A stretch of 64,000 nucleotides of DNA from Massilia antarctica (GCF_015689335.1 NZ_CP065053.1:1240001-1304000), one strand, 5' to 3'. Shown: positions 1 to 8,354, numbered from the stretch's first letter. The notes: a model not told the origin generated them from the sequence alone. Numbers and translations: made by a program.

Positions 1-1
1 C

Positions 2-1021
2 GCCAAGGAACTGGAAGCGGCCCTGCGCGCGCTGCCCGGCGCCACCCTGGCCGGCGTGATCGAAGCGACCTTCCCGCTGGCGCCGGCGCAGCTCGACCGT
101 CTGTTCGGCGCACCGGGCGCGCTGCGCCTGGGTCACGACTTCAGCGCGGAACAGGCCGCGCTGGCCGGCCAGACTCCGCTGCTGCGCTTGCGCTTGGGCA
201 GCGCGCCAGCGGTGACCCTGAGCTTGCGCGATGTGTACCAGCGCCAGAACGTGCAGGGCCGCATGGACTTCTTCAACCGCAAGGCCGACTTCATCTATCA
301 GCAGGCGCGCCTGCGGGTGGCGGGCCTGTTCGTGCTGGCCTGGGCGCAGCACAAGTTCGGCGCCCAGGCGCTGGCCGACTTGCGCCAGGCCCTGGACGAG
401 CAGGAAGCGGTGCGCGGCGCGATGCGCCAGTACGGGCTGGCCGAGGGCGCCGAGGCGCACAGTACCCTGCAAGCGGCGCTGGCGCGCCAGGTGACGCAGG
501 CCGAGATCGGCGCCTACTACACGGCGCACAAGGACCAGTTCCGCCGTACCGAAAAAGTGCGCGCGCGCCATATCCGGGTCGACAGCGAAGCGCTGGCGAC
601 CCGGATCGCGGCCGAGGCGGCGGCCGGCAAGGACTTCGGCCTGCTGGCGCGGCGCCATTCGACGGCACCGGACGCTGTCCGTGGCGGCGACTTGGGCTGG
701 GTGATGCAGACCGACGACCCGGACTGGCTGTCGGCGCTGGCGCTGCTCCAGCCCGAGGGCAAGGTGTCGAGCCCGTTCCGCGCGCCGGTAGGACCGGGGG
801 CGCAGGCCAGCTGGGACATCGTACTGGTCGACAAGCGGGTCGAGGGCTATCACCCGCCCGACTCGGAAACGGTGCGCTACATGGCGCGCAAGGCGATTGC
901 CCACGAGCGCGCGCGGGCCGAATTTGCCGCCGCGCGCAGCAAGCTGGTGCGCGCGGCCACGGTCGCCGTCAACCGCAAGCTGCTCGACGAGAAGGCGGAC
1001 GCCGCCACGGGTGCGCCATGA
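2..1021 (+). CDS. PpiC-type (parvulin) peptidylprolyl isomerase, 5' end outside window
   Basis: The reading frame is open to the left edge, so the N-terminus and any signal peptide lie outside; the GTG at 56 is only an internal codon. About 339 residues are visible. The middle carries a parvulin rotamase domain, recognisable from VRARHIRV, the FGLLARRHS helix and the GGDLGWV turn. The flanking segments are alanine/arginine-rich helices like the chaperone arms of SurA/PpiD proteins. Family members catalyse cis-trans isomerisation of prolyl bonds, usually on exported proteins in the periplasm; location here is inferred. The stop overlaps the next start (ATGA at 1018), so the two genes are translationally coupled. 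The family call is firm; substrate and exact subfamily are unknown. Confidence 0.85.
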   Translation, partial: AKELEAALRALPGATLAGVIEATFPLAPAQLDRLFGAPGALRLGHDFSAEQAALAGQTPLLRLRLGSAPAVTLSLRDVYQRQNVQGRMDFFNRKADFIYQQARLRVAGLFVLAWAQHKFGAQALADLRQALDEQEAVRGAMRQYGLAEGAEAHSTLQAALARQVTQAEIGAYYTAHKDQFRRTEKVRARHIRVDSEALATRIAAEAAAGKDFGLLARRHSTAPDAVRGGDLGWVMQTDDPDWLSALALLQPEGKVSSPFRAPVGPGAQASWDIVLVDKRVEGYHPPDSETVRYMARKAIAHERARAEFAAARSKLVRAATVAVNRKLLDEKADAATGAP

Positions 1022-1551
1022 GGCCGGCACTGCTGGCGCTGGCCGGCGCGGCACTGGTCGGCGCTGCGCTCTGGCTGGCGTGGCCGCAGGACGACGTGCC
1101 GCCCGCTGCGAACACCGCTCACGCCACGGCCAGCACGCCGGCGCCGGTTGCCGGCCGGCCCTGGCTGGACGCCTGGCCCCCGGCCGGCCAGGGCGCAGCG
1201 GCTGCGCAGGCGCCGCTGTCGGCCGCGCGCAGCATGGCGCAAACGCGCGCCTACGGCGACCCGGAAGCGCCGCCGATTGCCGTCGACGTGCCCGCGCGCG
1301 TAGGTCCCACGGCCGAGGAACTGGCCGACCCGAAGGCTTACCAGGCATTCGAAGCTCGCCAGAACGCGCAGGTGATGGCCGCCTACGTCAAGGCGGTGGA
1401 CGAGGAATTACCGCGCCTGCGCGAGGACATCGCGCGCGGGCGCTCGATGGGCATCGCCGCCGACAAGATCGCCAAGGCGGAAGAGAAGGCGCGCGGGCTG
1501 GAAAGCATGCGCGCGCAGCTGTTGAAAGATCATCCCGCCATCGGGAAATGA
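1018..1551 (+). CDS. membrane-anchored hypothetical protein, coupled to the PpiC-type isomerase
   Basis: This 177-residue protein starts on the ATG that overlaps the stop of the isomerase gene. Residues about 3-22 form one hydrophobic segment (LLALAGAALVGAALWLAW) that could be an uncleaved anchor or a signal peptide. A proline/alanine-rich linker follows, and the C-terminal half is charged and helical (roughly residues 100-177), with a coiled-coil look. I do not recognise a family. The ATGA overlap implies co-expression with the rotamase, so a periplasmic partner or substrate-handling role is possible but is inference only. Confidence 0.6.
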   Translation: MRPALLALAGAALVGAALWLAWPQDDVPPAANTAHATASTPAPVAGRPWLDAWPPAGQGAAAAQAPLSAARSMAQTRAYGDPEAPPIAVDVPARVGPTAEELADPKAYQAFEARQNAQVMAAYVKAVDEELPRLREDIARGRSMGIAADKIAKAEEKARGLESMRAQLLKDHPAIGK

Positions 1552-1639
1552 GGCCGCGCATGCGGTCGTGACAATGCAGCAAAGCCGGCCGGGCATCGCC
1601 TTCGCGCTGTCCGTAAAACATTCTAATCAAGGAGACCAG

Positions 1640-2662
1640 ATGAAAGCAGTAGTCAAGCTCGCCCCCGTCGCATTCGCCCTGCTCGCGTGCCTGCCCGCCA
1701 AGGCATGGGATACCGAAACGCACCGCCGCATCGTGCTCGACGCCGTCGAATTCATGAAAGCGCATCCCGACCAGACCCGCTACGCGACCCTGGTCGCTGG
1801 CGTGACGCGGGCCGGCTACACGATGGAGCAGTTTGCCGCCGCCATCGGGCAGGGCGCGCACGACGTCGACTATTTCGAGGATACCTACATCTGCGGCGCG
1901 ACCACGGGCAACTGCCAGGGTTCGCCGCTGTGGGGCCTGGGTTCCGGGCTGGCGCGCTACACCTCGTTCTGGCACTTCCAGAACCACACGGCCGGCGCCG
2001 ACGTGCACGGCAACGACTTCGGCGGCTACCACTACGCCAAGCTGGGCAATCCGGGCGACATCGACAAGCTGGCGGCGGTGTGGCTGGTCAACGATTACCT
2101 GGACGATGGCGCCAGCGGGCTGGGCGGCTGGTTCGGCGATTCCAGCAAGTACAACAGCTTCGGCGTGACGGAAGCGCACTACCGCCAGGGCGGCTATTCG
2201 ACCGCCAGCATGTACCAGGATTACCAGCAGTTCCCGTTCCAGCCAATCGACAACCTGGCCCAGCATTTCTGGACGCGCTTCCTGCAGGCGCCGTCGGCGC
2301 AATCCTTGGGATTTACCTTGCATTCGACCGATTTGCTGCAGCCGCACCATACCTTCAACGTCCTCGGCCACAACCATTCCGGCTGGGAAGGCTGGGTCGG
2401 CGACTATTACGATACCGAGAAACTGAACGACCCGGCGCTGGTGCTGGCGGCGCTGAACGATTTTGCGCCGCTGGCCAATAACGCGACCGACATCCGGCCG
2501 CTGCTCACGCAGGGCGGCACGTATTCGTATAAATATGGGGGCGCGGTAATGTCGTCGACCGATCATGCGGTGCGGCGCGGCGTGGCCAAAAAGATGGTGC
2601 CGCATGCGATTGCCATGGTGGTGCGCGTGCTGGACCGGGCTGCGGTGCGGCTGGCCCTGTAG
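1640..2662 (+). CDS. secreted zinc phospholipase C / S1-P1 nuclease-like protein
   Basis: The ATG at 1640 is chosen because AAGGAG lies just upstream and it opens a clear signal peptide (MKAVVKLAPVAFALLACLPAKA). Predicted cleavage after AKA leaves Trp as the first mature residue, followed by WDTETH. Members of the zinc phospholipase C/S1-P1 nuclease superfamily use this N-terminal Trp amine plus a nearby His as zinc ligands. Further His/Asp clusters fit the same fold: GAHDVDYFED, FWHFQNH, HHTFN and HNHSGWEGW. The length (340 aa) is somewhat longer than classical PLC. Substrate (phospholipid or nucleic acid) cannot be told from sequence. It stands alone, 88 bp after the preceding gene, with an inverted repeat beyond its stop. 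Confidence 0.65.
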   Translation: MKAVVKLAPVAFALLACLPAKAWDTETHRRIVLDAVEFMKAHPDQTRYATLVAGVTRAGYTMEQFAAAIGQGAHDVDYFEDTYICGATTGNCQGSPLWGLGSGLARYTSFWHFQNHTAGADVHGNDFGGYHYAKLGNPGDIDKLAAVWLVNDYLDDGASGLGGWFGDSSKYNSFGVTEAHYRQGGYSTASMYQDYQQFPFQPIDNLAQHFWTRFLQAPSAQSLGFTLHSTDLLQPHHTFNVLGHNHSGWEGWVGDYYDTEKLNDPALVLAALNDFAPLANNATDIRPLLTQGGTYSYKYGGAVMSSTDHAVRRGVAKKMVPHAIAMVVRVLDRAAVRLAL

Positions 2663-2680
2663 CGGCAAGGGTAATATCCG

Positions 2681-2760
2681 TGGTCAGATCTGATTCTGTA
2701 ACCGGGCATGCGACCGTTCCATGACTAGCATAGCATGGCACATGTATCAGATCTGAACCA
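2681..2760. repeat. inverted repeat around TCAGATCTGA
   Basis: TGGTCAGATCTGAT at 2681-2694 faces ATCAGATCTGAACCA at 2746-2760; the arms match apart from a one-base indel. It sits between the phospholipase-like gene and the broken end of the HlyD pseudogene, and the pseudogene's last codons run into the right arm. It may be the scar of a lost element or a junction marking the edge of the AT-rich island. Confidence 0.5.
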
Positions 2761-3227
2761 GCGCCGGTAATCGAACTTTATGCGAAACGTAAAAGTGATC
2801 GTTTGCTAGGCAGCGCAATTTACAATTTCCAGAGACTATGCCATCTTGAGGGGCAAGAATCACCAGCCTTCGATTCACTTCGTTCTCGGCGATATCTTGT
2901 TCGATCGTTGAGATAGTGCGAGTGATAACTTCTCGATCCCGCTGCGCTTGAACATGCAGATCTTCGAGCTCTGCGTTGATTGCGAAAGTATCGCGACGCG
3001 CATTGGCCGCCACTCGCTCAAGCTCCGTAAGCCGTTGTTGCTGATCGAGGAGTTCGCCTTGCTTGTCCTGCACCTGCGCGGCCGATACAACATTTTGTTG
3101 CCTCAACGAACTGAACCGTTGAAACGCTTCTTCCGAAATAAGTATGCGCTTGCGTTGCAGTGAAATTTGACCTTGCGCTCTGTTAAACTCGATATTGAAT
3201 TCCCAATCGGCGAGTAGCGGCAGCTAC

Positions 3228-3236
3228 GCTTTGAGT
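3228..3236. repeat. left 9-bp target-site duplication of the MITE-like element
   Basis: GCTTTGAGT occurs here and again at 3444-3452, immediately outside the two terminal inverted repeats. Nine bases is the duplication length made by IS50/Tn5-type transposases. Confidence 0.85.
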
Positions 3237-3443
3237 CATATCGTTATACACATCTTTTTCTCCCCAGCGCTACTTGAGCACGGAGCGGCGATTTCCGTGG
3301 AAATTTGCTTAAAATTTGGGCAAAATCGTAGGCGCTGGGTATCAAACCCACCACTTCTGCGCCCGCTCGTGCCGGCGGCGACCCAAGCAAAATCACTGCA
3401 AGTCATTGATTTTGCTCATGAAAAAAATGTGTATAACGATATG
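3237..3443. mobile_element. 207-bp MITE-like element with Tn5-like ends, inserted in the HlyD gene
   Basis: The ends are inverted repeats: the left starts CATATCGTTATACACATCT and the right, read inward, CATATCGTTATACACATTT, both followed by a run of T. The last 12 bases of the left 19-mer match the Tn5 mosaic end (CTGTCTCTTATACACATCT). A perfect 9-bp duplication, GCTTTGAGT, flanks the element. The interior has no credible gene, so the element must have been moved by a transposase in trans, plausibly one related to the IS4/IS50-type element at 5336-6821, whose ends share TCGTTATACACA. Confidence 0.85.
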
Positions 3444-3452
3444 GCTTTGAGT
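3444..3452. repeat. right 9-bp target-site duplication of the MITE-like element
   Basis: This is the second copy of GCTTTGAGT. Removing the element plus one copy rejoins the HlyD coding sequence at ACT CAA AGC, although the downstream half is then still out of frame. Confidence 0.85.
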
Positions 3453-3912
3453 GAATTGTTTGGTTACTTGGGCTCGCTCAAGAATAAGACTTTCGCGTCT
3501 CGCCTGCAATAGCGAAGAGATGAGTTTTCCAGCACCGCCACTCGATTCCATCGATCTATCGTTCGTTAAGATAAAAAGCTGTTGGCCAGCTTTAACCAAC
3601 TGGCCTTCGGAAACGAGCTGTTCCGCTAAAATCCCTCCTTGAGACGACACTACACGAACCAAACCCGATGTCGGTAGCAGCACTCCGGCAAGTTGGACCT
3701 TGCGGGTATAACTGGAAAATACAAAAAAAAGAACTAGCAAAACGATAATCGTTGAGAAAAATAGGGTCAGCGCAGCGTACGAAACAGGGCGATTTAAAAG
3801 TACGCTACCATATTGGCGGACCCGAGCATTTTCAATTACTTCAGCGCGAAAAAGTCCCATATTTTACCAGTTTTCAACATATAAAGAATTACCGGAGCAA
3901 TCGGTTATTGCA

Positions 3913-5172
3913 CTATTTTCGCCGCTCGAGCGAGGGGAACGGGCGTGCGTCGAGTTGAGCAGCCAACCAGTCGATCTGCTGGAGATATTGTTCCTTATTT
4001 CCAACAATCCCCTTAAGCCGATTATTCGAGCATTCCGGCTCGAAAAGCATGCACATCGATGCTTTTTCCTGTGAGTAATCGACATCGCCGGACAAAGCGC
4101 GCTGTAAAACCTGAAGGTATTCCGTTCCCGAATACCCGGAGGAATAATAGGAAACGAAGTAATACACCATACCGCAATCATACGGCTCCCGATAATTAAC
4201 TCCGCCGCTCCGCACCTTCTCAACAAGGGAGCGTGAATCCGCCAGTGCAGCGCACTTGGCCGCGCTCGACAGGATACGCCGTTTCGCTTCCGCTTCGTCA
4301 ATAAGCCCGGCGTTACGCAAGATTACGATTTTTATAAAGTCCGCACTTCCTTCAGCAATTTGGCGCCCTAACGGATTGAGAAAAATGCGCTCGCTTTGAA
4401 GTTTATGTGCTAACTCATGGGTAAAGGTCGCAGTAATTACCCAGTCAAACGTCGCAAGATCTTTCAGGGTTGGATTATCGTAGCTAATTCGTATGATGTT
4501 GAGCGAATCGCCGCCGAAACCAGAATAGCCTCCGTGGTTGCGCACGATCGCCACTACGATACCAATATCGTCCAACGGATAAACGCCCAGGACATCCTGA
4601 TAAAAATCGACTATCCGTGAAAAATCAGCTTCTAGCCGCACCCGCGTAGCTGCCGGGATAGACGCATCAAAATAGCTTGCGCCCTTCACTTGAGGTGCAT
4701 CTTCGTTAGTAAAAAATATGGATTTTTGGCGCACTTCTCCGACCGAAATTTTTATTGCCCCGTTATACCATTTTCCATTCCAGAGTATCCGACGCGCGCG
4801 CACCTCGAAGATGGCATCCTTGCATTTTCCAGCCGGAACAAAATACGGGAGATGCATATAAACACCACCTCCCATCCGCGCCGCTTTAAGATAGTTAGCA
4901 TCATCCTCGACAACCGAATTCAGGGGTTGAAGATATACTCCATCGTTTAATTTTTTAATTCCGAGTCGCTCAGAAAAAAGCTGCCCATTTTTTGCCGCGC
5001 ACGCGGTGTCAAGCGCACTTCCTGCTACCTCGATACGTATTTGGCCGGCCGGTCCCTCCGATATCAGAAGTTCGCCATTAGCGTAAGTCGGCACAGGAAT
5101 GGCGATACACGTCGCGAGCAAAGCCAAGCGTCCGAGAACGGAAAATTTCTCTTTAAGTCTCAAAAATCGCAT
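3913..5172 (-). CDS. secreted HExxH zinc peptidase (gluzincin-like), unknown family
   Basis: The protein has 419 residues with an N-terminal signal peptide ending near VPTYA (residue 31). A zinc-peptidase site is clear: HELAH at residues 252-256, followed 17 residues later by Glu in AEGSADF (residue 274), an arrangement like gluzincins (M1-type) with HExxH plus a downstream Glu. The first 160 residues form a probable beta-rich domain, and four cysteines near the C-terminus may pair. Base composition is clearly more AT-rich than the surrounding genome, suggesting transfer. It is the first gene of a minus-strand pair with the HlyD-type adaptor, so it may once have belonged to a peptide or protein export locus. 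Substrate is unknown. The frame looks intact, although its partner is broken. Confidence 0.65.
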   Translation of the reverse strand: MRFLRLKEKFSVLGRLALLATCIAIPVPTYANGELLISEGPAGQIRIEVAGSALDTACAAKNGQLFSERLGIKKLNDGVYLQPLNSVVEDDANYLKAARMGGGVYMHLPYFVPAGKCKDAIFEVRARRILWNGKWYNGAIKISVGEVRQKSIFFTNEDAPQVKGASYFDASIPAATRVRLEADFSRIVDFYQDVLGVYPLDDIGIVVAIVRNHGGYSGFGGDSLNIIRISYDNPTLKDLATFDWVITATFTHELAHKLQSERIFLNPLGRQIAEGSADFIKIVILRNAGLIDEAEAKRRILSSAAKCAALADSRSLVEKVRSGGVNYREPYDCGMVYYFVSYYSSGYSGTEYLQVLQRALSGDVDYSQEKASMCMLFEPECSNNRLKGIVGNKEQYLQQIDWLAAQLDARPFPSLERRK

Positions 5173-5224
5173 ATTCGGTAGTTTCTAACAGCATATGTAG
5201 TACCGTCAATACGGTATTTTGGAA

Positions 5225-5247
5225 AGTGGCTGGCTTCACCAGCCACT
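5225..5247 (-). terminator. stem-loop between the truncated gene tail and the peptidase
   Basis: GTGGCTGG (5226-5233) pairs with CCAGCCAC (5239-5246) over a 5-base loop, extended by one A-T pair. On the minus strand it is followed only by TTTCC, so it is a weak intrinsic terminator or processing site. It would end the gene whose tail lies at 5278-5337. Confidence 0.45.
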
Positions 5248-5277
5248 GCGCCTTATGCTTCGGCTGAGGACGCAAGC

Positions 5278-5337
5278 TTACTCTGTTGACATTACGAACT
5301 TGGTGAATTCACGCCAGTGCGGGCCACCTTCACCCCA
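5278..5337 (-). pseudogene. C-terminal fragment of an unknown gene cut off by the IS
   Basis: Minus-strand codons next to the insertion-sequence end read WGEGGPHWREFTKFVMSTE and then a TAA at 5280-5278. A stem-loop follows, and composition matches the AT-richer island. This looks like the genuine tail of a gene upstream of the peptidase whose remainder is not on the other side of the IS, implying a deletion. It is too short to assign to a family. Confidence 0.4.
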
Positions 5338-6821
5338 CCTCGTTATACACAAGTGTTCAGCGCGCCAATTCCCCGTAGCGCGCGTATCGTTTCGACCGCC
5401 ACGTGAACATCCTTCAGTCCGAGCCAGATCGTCTTGACGCCGGGCTCGCCATCGCTCTTGCGGGCGAGGAAACCGCCGATGCAGGCGATCTGGCGCAGAA
5501 CGTCGTTCAGACGCGGCTTCTCCGGCGGCGTCTTTTTGCGCAGCAGGTAGGCTGCTTGAATCTCGTCCGGGTCGAAGAACAGTTCCGCATCCAAATCCGG
5601 ACAGGTCCTGCCCAAGCGCATCAGGTGGGCGATGCGCCACGCCACCACCATGAACAGCGCCAAGGCCCGTTCAAGCTGCGTGATCGAGCCCAGTTGCAGC
5701 GCCTCGACGCGGCAGGCGTTCTTGAGCACGTCGAACAGCATCTCGATTTCCCATCGCGCGCGGTACCAGTCGATCAGCTCGACGAGCGCCTCGGGCGTGG
5801 CGGCCTTGCGGTTGGTCAGCAAGCGCCACTCGATTGGTTTGACGCCGTCCGGCGCGTCGATCTCGCGCGCGATCACGCACGTGGCGAGGACGCTCTTTCC
5901 TTTGCCCGCAGGCAGGGCGACCGTGCGTGCCCACAGTTGCTGGCGCACGGTGCGCGCCTTCACCCCGTGCCGCGCGGCCATCGCGAACGTCAGCTCGCCG
6001 ATCGGCGCGCCCGCACTCGTGTGCTGCCACAGCTTCTCGCCGTCGGGCAGGCAGCGGTTGTGCTTGGCGCGCACCAGCCAGTCGGCCGGCGTGGCCAGTT
6101 CCTGGGCGCGCAGCATCAACGGCACCAGATCGGCCTCGCGGTCGGCCACATACACCAGCCGTGTGCCGGGCAACTGCGCCGCCACCTCCGCGATCCGCTC
6201 GTAGCCCTCGATCCAGCGCAAACTCTCCTTCGGCCCGCCGCGCGCACCGGATTTGTCCTTCTTTTCGCGCGCCCACATCCACGCGTCGATGATGCCCAGC
6301 GGCTCGCGCGCAGGCGTGACTGCATAGGTCGGGTGCAGGTACATGCCGCGCTGGGCTTCGTAACTCAACGGGCCGAGGCCGAACGCGCCTTGGCCGTTGA
6401 AGTCCAGTTCGGTCGTGTCCTGCAGGCACAGCACAACCGGCAGCGCGGCCATGCGTTGCTGCGTCTGCTGCCAGTGCGGCGCCATGATCGCCTGCCAGTC
6501 GACGCTGTCGTTGTCGAAGAAACGGTACGCCGCCATCGTCTCGCCCCAGCCCTGACACGCCTTCGGCACGCTCGCCGTCGGGTCAGCCGCAAATCGCTCC
6601 ATCAAGATCCTCGCTCATTTGTTCAGGCGCGCATCGCCCAGGTCGAGTTGTTCAAATTCCGTCTCGGTCCAAGGTGCAGGTCCTGTCGCCAATTCGTCCA
6701 CGCAAAAGGCGAGAGTAAACCTGAAACGCGGCGAGTTTACAATCGGCGCGTTAAGCCATTGAATGTAAACAGGTTTTCAGCACGGTCTGCACCGCGCGCA
6801 AGACTTGTGTATAACGAGGTG
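5336..6821 (-). mobile_element. IS4-family (IS50-like) insertion sequence
   Basis: Perfect 19-bp inverted repeats bound the element: CACCTCGTTATACACAAGT at 5336-5354 and its complement at 6803-6821. The last 12 bases match the Tn5 outer end (CTGACTCTTATACACAAGT). The element is 1,486 bp with one transposase gene. The flanks (CCTTCACCC and CCTTATACG) do not form a 9-bp duplication, suggesting deletion or recombination at one side. The right end lies 2 bp beyond the stop of the amino-acid permease gene. Confidence 0.9.
5343..6701 (-). pseudogene. IS4-family transposase with a premature TGA
   Basis: The family signatures are present: the first Asp in LCLQDTTELDF, the second in YVADREADLV, and the YREK box in WYRARWEIEMLFDVLK. 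The N-terminal DNA-binding region begins at GTG 6701 and includes the typical FEQLDLGDARLNK, but the next codon is TGA (6617-6615), after which ARILMERFAADP continues in frame. A single CGA-to-TGA change explains it. A shortened product could start at TTG 6605 or ATG 6602, but it would lack the N-terminal LGD-RL segment that binds the transposon ends. The element is therefore probably inactive on its own. Confidence 0.85.
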
Positions 6822-6823
6822 CC

Positions 6824-8296
6824 TTATACGGCGTTGCCGTTCAGGCGGGAGTGGCGGATGCTGTAGCCAAAATAGGTCAGCACCGCCACGCTCATCCAGA
6901 TCGCGAACACGGTGAACGTGGTCTTGGATAAGTCTTTCATGATGTACAGGCAGGCGCAGATGCTCAGGCCCGGCACCACGTACGGGCCGAACGGCACGCG
7001 GAAGCCCTTGACCAGGGATTCACCCATCTTCTTGCGCATCACCGGCACCGCCACCGACACCACGATGAACGCCGTCAAGGTGCCCATGCTGACCATGTCC
7101 CACAAATAGGTCGAGTCGACGAAGCCCGCCACCAGCCCCACCACCATGCACACGATCAGGGTATTGCTGACCGGTGACTGGGTGCGCGGGCTGACTTTCT
7201 GGAACGTTTGCGGAATCAAGCCATCCTTGCTGATCGCGTACAAGATCCGCGTCTGCCCATAGATCGTCACCAGGGTCACGCTGAACACCGAAATGACGGC
7301 GCCGGCCGACAGGATCAGCGCCGGCCAGGTCTTGCCGGTCACGTTTTGCAGAATCACCGCCAGGCCTGCTTCCTGGCCTTCGAACATCTTGGCGGGCTGG
7401 GCGCCGAGCGCGGCGACCGCCACCAGCATGTAGAACACGGTGACGATGCCGAGCGCCGCCAGGATGCCGATCGGCACGTTGCGGGTCGGGTTGCGCACTT
7501 CTTCGCCGGCCGTGGCCACCGTGTCCAAGCCGATGAAGGAGAAAAATACCGTGCCGGCGGCGGCCGTCACCCCGGCCATGCCGGCAAAACCCTTGCTGGT
7601 GTCGGTGTTGAAGAAAGGCTTGAAGTTATTGATGTCGAAGCCGGAAAACGCGATCACCACGAAAAACACCAGGATCGCCAGCTTGACCAGCACCATGATG
7701 GCATTGGTGGTGGCCGATTCCTTGGTGCCGCGGATCAGCAGCACGCAGCACATGATGACCAGCAAGATCGGCGGCAGGTTGATGTGCCCGCCATGGATTT
7801 CCATCCCGTTCGGCCCCGAGACGATCATCGGCGTGCGCAGCAACTCCGGTATCTGCCAGCCGAAGGCGTTGGTGAGGAAGTTGTTCAGATAGGCCGACCA
7901 GCCGATGGCGGTGGCGCTCGCCGCCAGCCCGTATTCGAGCAGCAGGCAGGCGGCCATGATGAAGGCGGCGAATTCGCCCACCGTGGCGTAGGCGAACGAG
8001 TAGGACGAGCCGGACGCCGGAATGCGGAACGACAGTTCGGCGTAGCACAGCGCGGTCAGACCGGCGGTGAGCGCGGCCAGCAGGAACGACAGCACGACCG
8101 AAGGACCGGCCTTGGGCACTGCCTCGACCATGGTAAAGAAAATGCCGGTGCCGATGGTGGCGCCCACGCCGATCATGGTCAGCGGGAACAATCCCATGGT
8201 GCGCGCCAGGCCCGTTCCTGCGTGCCCGGGCGGGGGGTTGGTCGTGCTACCGGCAGGTTTGATGCGGAACAGCTTCTGGCCCAGAGTTTGATTCAC
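6824..8296 (-). CDS. APC-superfamily amino acid permease (cationic amino acid transporter type)
   Basis: This 490-residue inner-membrane protein has about 12 hydrophobic segments. The first is preceded by a short cytoplasmic tail and contains the APC substrate-site motif (MIGVGATIGTGIFF). The pattern fits the YhdG/CAT-type amino acid permeases that take up amino acids with protons; substrate is not determined. The start is GTG at 8296 with AAAGGGA nine bases upstream. The stop lies 2 bp from the right end of the IS, so the gene is intact but its downstream region has been replaced. It is transcribed alone. Confidence 0.85.
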   Translation of the reverse strand: MNQTLGQKLFRIKPAGSTTNPPPGHAGTGLARTMGLFPLTMIGVGATIGTGIFFTMVEAVPKAGPSVVLSFLLAALTAGLTALCYAELSFRIPASGSSYSFAYATVGEFAAFIMAACLLLEYGLAASATAIGWSAYLNNFLTNAFGWQIPELLRTPMIVSGPNGMEIHGGHINLPPILLVIMCCVLLIRGTKESATTNAIMVLVKLAILVFFVVIAFSGFDINNFKPFFNTDTSKGFAGMAGVTAAAGTVFFSFIGLDTVATAGEEVRNPTRNVPIGILAALGIVTVFYMLVAVAALGAQPAKMFEGQEAGLAVILQNVTGKTWPALILSAGAVISVFSVTLVTIYGQTRILYAISKDGLIPQTFQKVSPRTQSPVSNTLIVCMVVGLVAGFVDSTYLWDMVSMGTLTAFIVVSVAVPVMRKKMGESLVKGFRVPFGPYVVPGLSICACLYIMKDLSKTTFTVFAIWMSVAVLTYFGYSIRHSRLNGNAV

Positions 8297-8354
8297 GGAT
8301 TCGTCCCTTTTGTCGCGCTAGATGAATGGCAGCAGCGATTATAGGGGCTATTGC

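Larger units (their letters stand above)
2747..3860 (-). pseudogene. HlyD-family secretion adaptor, interrupted and truncated
   Basis: From ATG at 3860 the first part reads as a normal periplasmic adaptor: a short cytoplasmic tail, a membrane helix (ALTLFFSTIIVLLVLFFVF, about residues 30-48), then the lipoyl-like hairpin with SQGGILAEQLVSEGQLVKAGQQLF. After RAQVTKQFTQS the frame enters a 207-bp inserted element. Beyond it the coiled-coil and second lipoyl half resume (QNVVSAAQVQDKQ to LVILAPQDGIVSG), but in a different frame with a TAG, so there is also an indel. The C-terminal part is replaced by an unrelated tail ending at 2747. Family members link an inner-membrane ABC transporter to an outer-membrane channel, typically exporting peptides or proteins. 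No transporter gene remains here. It lies 52 bp behind the peptidase gene on the same strand. Confidence 0.85.

Noticed and set aside
3195..3512. 105-codon plus-strand frame over the MITE
   Set aside because: It spans both MITE ends and the flanking pseudogene on the wrong strand, and has no ribosome-binding site or recognisable domain.
6615..6617. TGA in the transposase as selenocysteine or programmed read-through
   Set aside because: No selenocysteine-type stem is evident and IS4-family transposases do not use Sec; a CGA-to-TGA point change explains the codon.
5403..6866. 487-codon plus-strand frame across the IS
   Set aside because: It is antisense to the transposase and crosses the IS right end, an unlikely real gene; composition is Arg/Gln-rich.
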